In this document: in pieces, positions 22,448 to 23,879 of the stretch | How the letters are laid out: the number at the start of each line of letters is the position of its first letter | Numbering within the stretch: position 1 is the first letter of the stretch | Source: TA-20 sp035935115 | Lineage (GTDB): Archaea; Thermoproteota; Nitrososphaeria; Nitrososphaerales; Nitrosopumilaceae | Direction: 5' to 3' | Length of the DNA stretch: 23,879 nt | Assembly: GCA_035935115.1 (NCBI GenBank) | Contig: DASYXK010000003.1 | Span: forward strand, 1 to 23,879 | Program-made: the position numbers and the translations under genes | Notes under the pieces: model-generated | The model's database searches: none | What the model was told of the DNA's origin: nothing | Seen by the model: only the letters and a program-made list of their open reading frames with translations

Positions 22448-23128
22448 ATGTCCTTTGAAGAGGCAATTTCTTCCCTACGTAAAGGTGGGTTCGTTTTACT
22501 TCACGATGCAAACAAGCGTGAAAATGAGGTAGATATGGTAGTTGCAGCAGAATTTGTGACACCAGAACATATCTCAAGAATGCGTCAAGATGCTGGTGGT
22601 CTGATATGCCTATCCATAGATCATTCTTTTGCAAAAACTCTGGGACTAAATTATATGCATGATATACTTTCTAATGCGCATAATATTGATAACCAATCAA
22701 AAAAAATGATTATGGGAACAGCACCATATGGTGATAAACCGTCTTTTTCTATTTCTATAAATCATGCACAAACATATACTGGTATAACAGATCGTGATAG
22801 GGCGCTAACCATAAATGAAATGGCACATCTGTACAAAAATACAAACGGAAATAAAAAAGAAATTTTTGTTTCTTCATTTAAGACACCAGGACATGTACCT
22901 CTTTTGATTGCATCCGAAAGGTTGTTATCAGATAGGTTAGGTCATACTGAAATGTCCGTCTATATGACTAATCTTGCCGGTTTATGTCCTACTGCAGCAA
23001 TATGTGAAATGCTTGATTCTGAAACACATACAGCTCTTTCAATTGAAAAAGCCAAAAAATATGCAAAAGAGAATGCAATTCCTTATTTTGATGGTAATGA
23101 GCTTGTAAAATTCGCCAAGGAGCACTAA
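22448..23128 (+). CDS. ribB: 3,4-dihydroxy-2-butanone 4-phosphate synthase
   Basis: The 226-residue enzyme makes the four-carbon unit of riboflavin from ribulose 5-phosphate. Family motifs are ANKRENEVDM (21-30) with the Mg-binding/catalytic Glu25 and Glu27, YTGIT-DRDRA (110-119), TPGHVPLL (147-153) and RLGHTEM (163-169), with His166 probably a metal ligand, and AGLCPTAAICEM. RENE and HTE are conserved though the first acidic pair is HD here. The frame is open from 22391, but the added 19 residues come from the operator/promoter, so ATG 22448 is taken. There is no fused GTP cyclohydrolase II domain; the operon carries the archaeal GTP cyclohydrolase III instead. It ends 2 nt before ribH. Confidence 0.93.
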   Translation: MSFEEAISSLRKGGFVLLHDANKRENEVDMVVAAEFVTPEHISRMRQDAGGLICLSIDHSFAKTLGLNYMHDILSNAHNIDNQSKKMIMGTAPYGDKPSFSISINHAQTYTGITDRDRALTINEMAHLYKNTNGNKKEIFVSSFKTPGHVPLLIASERLLSDRLGHTEMSVYMTNLAGLCPTAAICEMLDSETHTALSIEKAKKYAKENAIPYFDGNELVKFAKEH

Positions 23129-23130
23129 CT

Positions 23131-23541
23131 TTGAACATTGCAATTGTTGTTTCAGAATTTAATGATGAAATTACTTCCAAAATGCTTGATGTAGCAATTG
23201 AAAAAGCAAAAGATCTCAAAATAAACATAAAATTCACTTGCAGAGTTCCAGGTGTATTTGATATGCCAATTGTGATTGATTCCTTGTTGAAAAAAAAGGA
23301 AATAGATGCAGTAGTCACCCTTGGAGCTGTAATAAAGGGACAAACAAAACATGATGAACTTATTACAAATGCTACAGTTAGAGCCATAACAGAACTTTCT
23401 ATAAAATACCAAAAACCAGTAACCTTAGGTATAACAGGTCCAGGCATGTCAGATAGGCAAGCACAGGCACGAATAAGACCTGTCGCAGAGAGAGCAGTAG
23501 AAGCTGCAGAAAAGATAGCTGAACAGTTAAGGAAGATATGA
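23131..23541 (+). CDS. ribH: 6,7-dimethyl-8-ribityllumazine synthase
   Basis: The 136-residue enzyme condenses the ribB product with 5-amino-6-ribitylaminouracil. The flavodoxin-like fold shows the N-terminal strand NIAIVVSEFN (2-11), PGVFDMP (40-46) for the sugar-binding loop, GAVIKGQTKHDE (65-76) with catalytic H74, and ITGPGMSDRQAQAR (101-114), with R114 at the phosphate-binding position. Start TTG 23131 lies 2 nt after the ribB stop; its short length is normal for archaea. It overlaps nothing and is followed by the GTP cyclohydrolase III gene after 1 nt, so the four genes form one operon. Confidence 0.93.
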   Translation: MNIAIVVSEFNDEITSKMLDVAIEKAKDLKINIKFTCRVPGVFDMPIVIDSLLKKKEIDAVVTLGAVIKGQTKHDELITNATVRAITELSIKYQKPVTLGITGPGMSDRQAQARIRPVAERAVEAAEKIAEQLRKI

Positions 23542-23542
23542 T

Positions 23543-23879
23543 ATGATCCAACTTACCATAATCAAAATCACAGGATATGGACCATGGACACTTACTTTGG
23601 GTAGTGACCGAGAACACAAATTACAGATGCTTCAAGCTTCAATTTATAACGAAATACAAAATCTTTTTTCCGAAAAAAATTGTCTTGTATTTTCTAATAG
23701 ATTTGATGAGTTTTTTGCCGTTACAAATGGTTTGTCCCTGGAGGATCACATTGAAATTCAAAAAAAATTAGCAAAATCATTTGATTTACAGCTTTCTATG
23801 ACAATAGGATATGGTAATTCTCCATTTGAAGCTAATCTTAATGCAGACAAGGCAAGAAAATCCAAAATAATTTTAGAGA
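23543..23879 (+). CDS. gch3: GTP cyclohydrolase III (IIa), N-terminal part, cut by window end
   Basis: ATG 23543 begins a frame that stays open for 112 codons to the window edge. The start MIQLTIIKITGYGPWTL, the FSNRFDEFFAVTNGLS segment (about residues 48-63) and SLEDHIEIQKKL are those of archaeal GTP cyclohydrolase III (ArfA), which opens GTP to 2-amino-5-formylamino-6-ribofuranosylaminopyrimidinone phosphate, the first step of riboflavin and F420 synthesis. The full enzyme is about 225-270 residues, so about half is missing. The RibH stop (23539-23541) is 1 nt before this ATG, so translation is coupled. The GYG-type segment IGYGNSPFEA at about 91-100 belongs to the central part of the fold. 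Confidence 0.9.
   Translation, partial: MIQLTIIKITGYGPWTLTLGSDREHKLQMLQASIYNEIQNLFSEKNCLVFSNRFDEFFAVTNGLSLEDHIEIQKKLAKSFDLQLSMTIGYGNSPFEANLNADKARKSKIILE

Overview
The window reads as a stretch of an AT-rich archaeal chromosome, most likely an ammonia-oxidising thaumarchaeon of the Nitrosopumilus/Nitrosarchaeum type. The evidence is a PEFG-type C-terminal sorting signal, archaeal information-processing genes (Nep1, RNase P Rpp21, ribosomal protein S19e, PDCD5), archaeal GTP cyclohydrolase III, AGWW-type repeats typical of thaumarchaeal secreted proteins, many TTG/GTG starts, and TATA boxes about 25 nt upstream of starts with very short or absent leaders. No ammonia-oxidation genes lie here, so genus-level placement is inference.

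Left part (1-4806): the tail of a PEFG-CTERM surface protein, a rhomboid protease, a small two-helix membrane protein, a 58-residue tautomerase, a nitrilase-family amidohydrolase, a stand-alone topoisomerase-type zinc-finger protein, a thiolase overlapping its DUF35 zinc-ribbon/OB partner, and a 53-residue zinc ribbon.

Nucleotide-reduction block (4874-9919): a 697-residue protein made of a winged helix, a degenerate ATP-cone, a catalytically dead NrdD-like body and a C-terminal zinc ribbon lies directly upstream of a class II (B12-dependent) ribonucleotide reductase. Between them is a 252-nt non-coding region with a palindrome, three hairpins and a U-tract. This pairing is the best candidate here for an undescribed system: an archaeal counterpart of NrdR built from a dead reductase.

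Middle (9935-16126): two secreted proteins (a glycosidase-like barrel and a possible HExxH metalloprotease), tRNA-Gly(UCC), Nep1, then Rpp21, S19e and PDCD5, followed by a medium-chain reductase and a CitE-like CoA-ester lyase that form a probable operon.

Accessory-looking stretch (16327-21570): a TrmB-type regulator, a small domain protein and a multi-helix membrane sensor-like protein on the + strand, convergent with a two-gene operon for large Ser/Thr-rich secreted proteins whose base composition looks richer in G+C than the rest.

Right end (21785-23879): a compact riboflavin operon, riboflavin synthase - ribB - ribH - GTP cyclohydrolase III (cut by the window edge), with repeated and dyad elements in front of the first two genes that look like operators.
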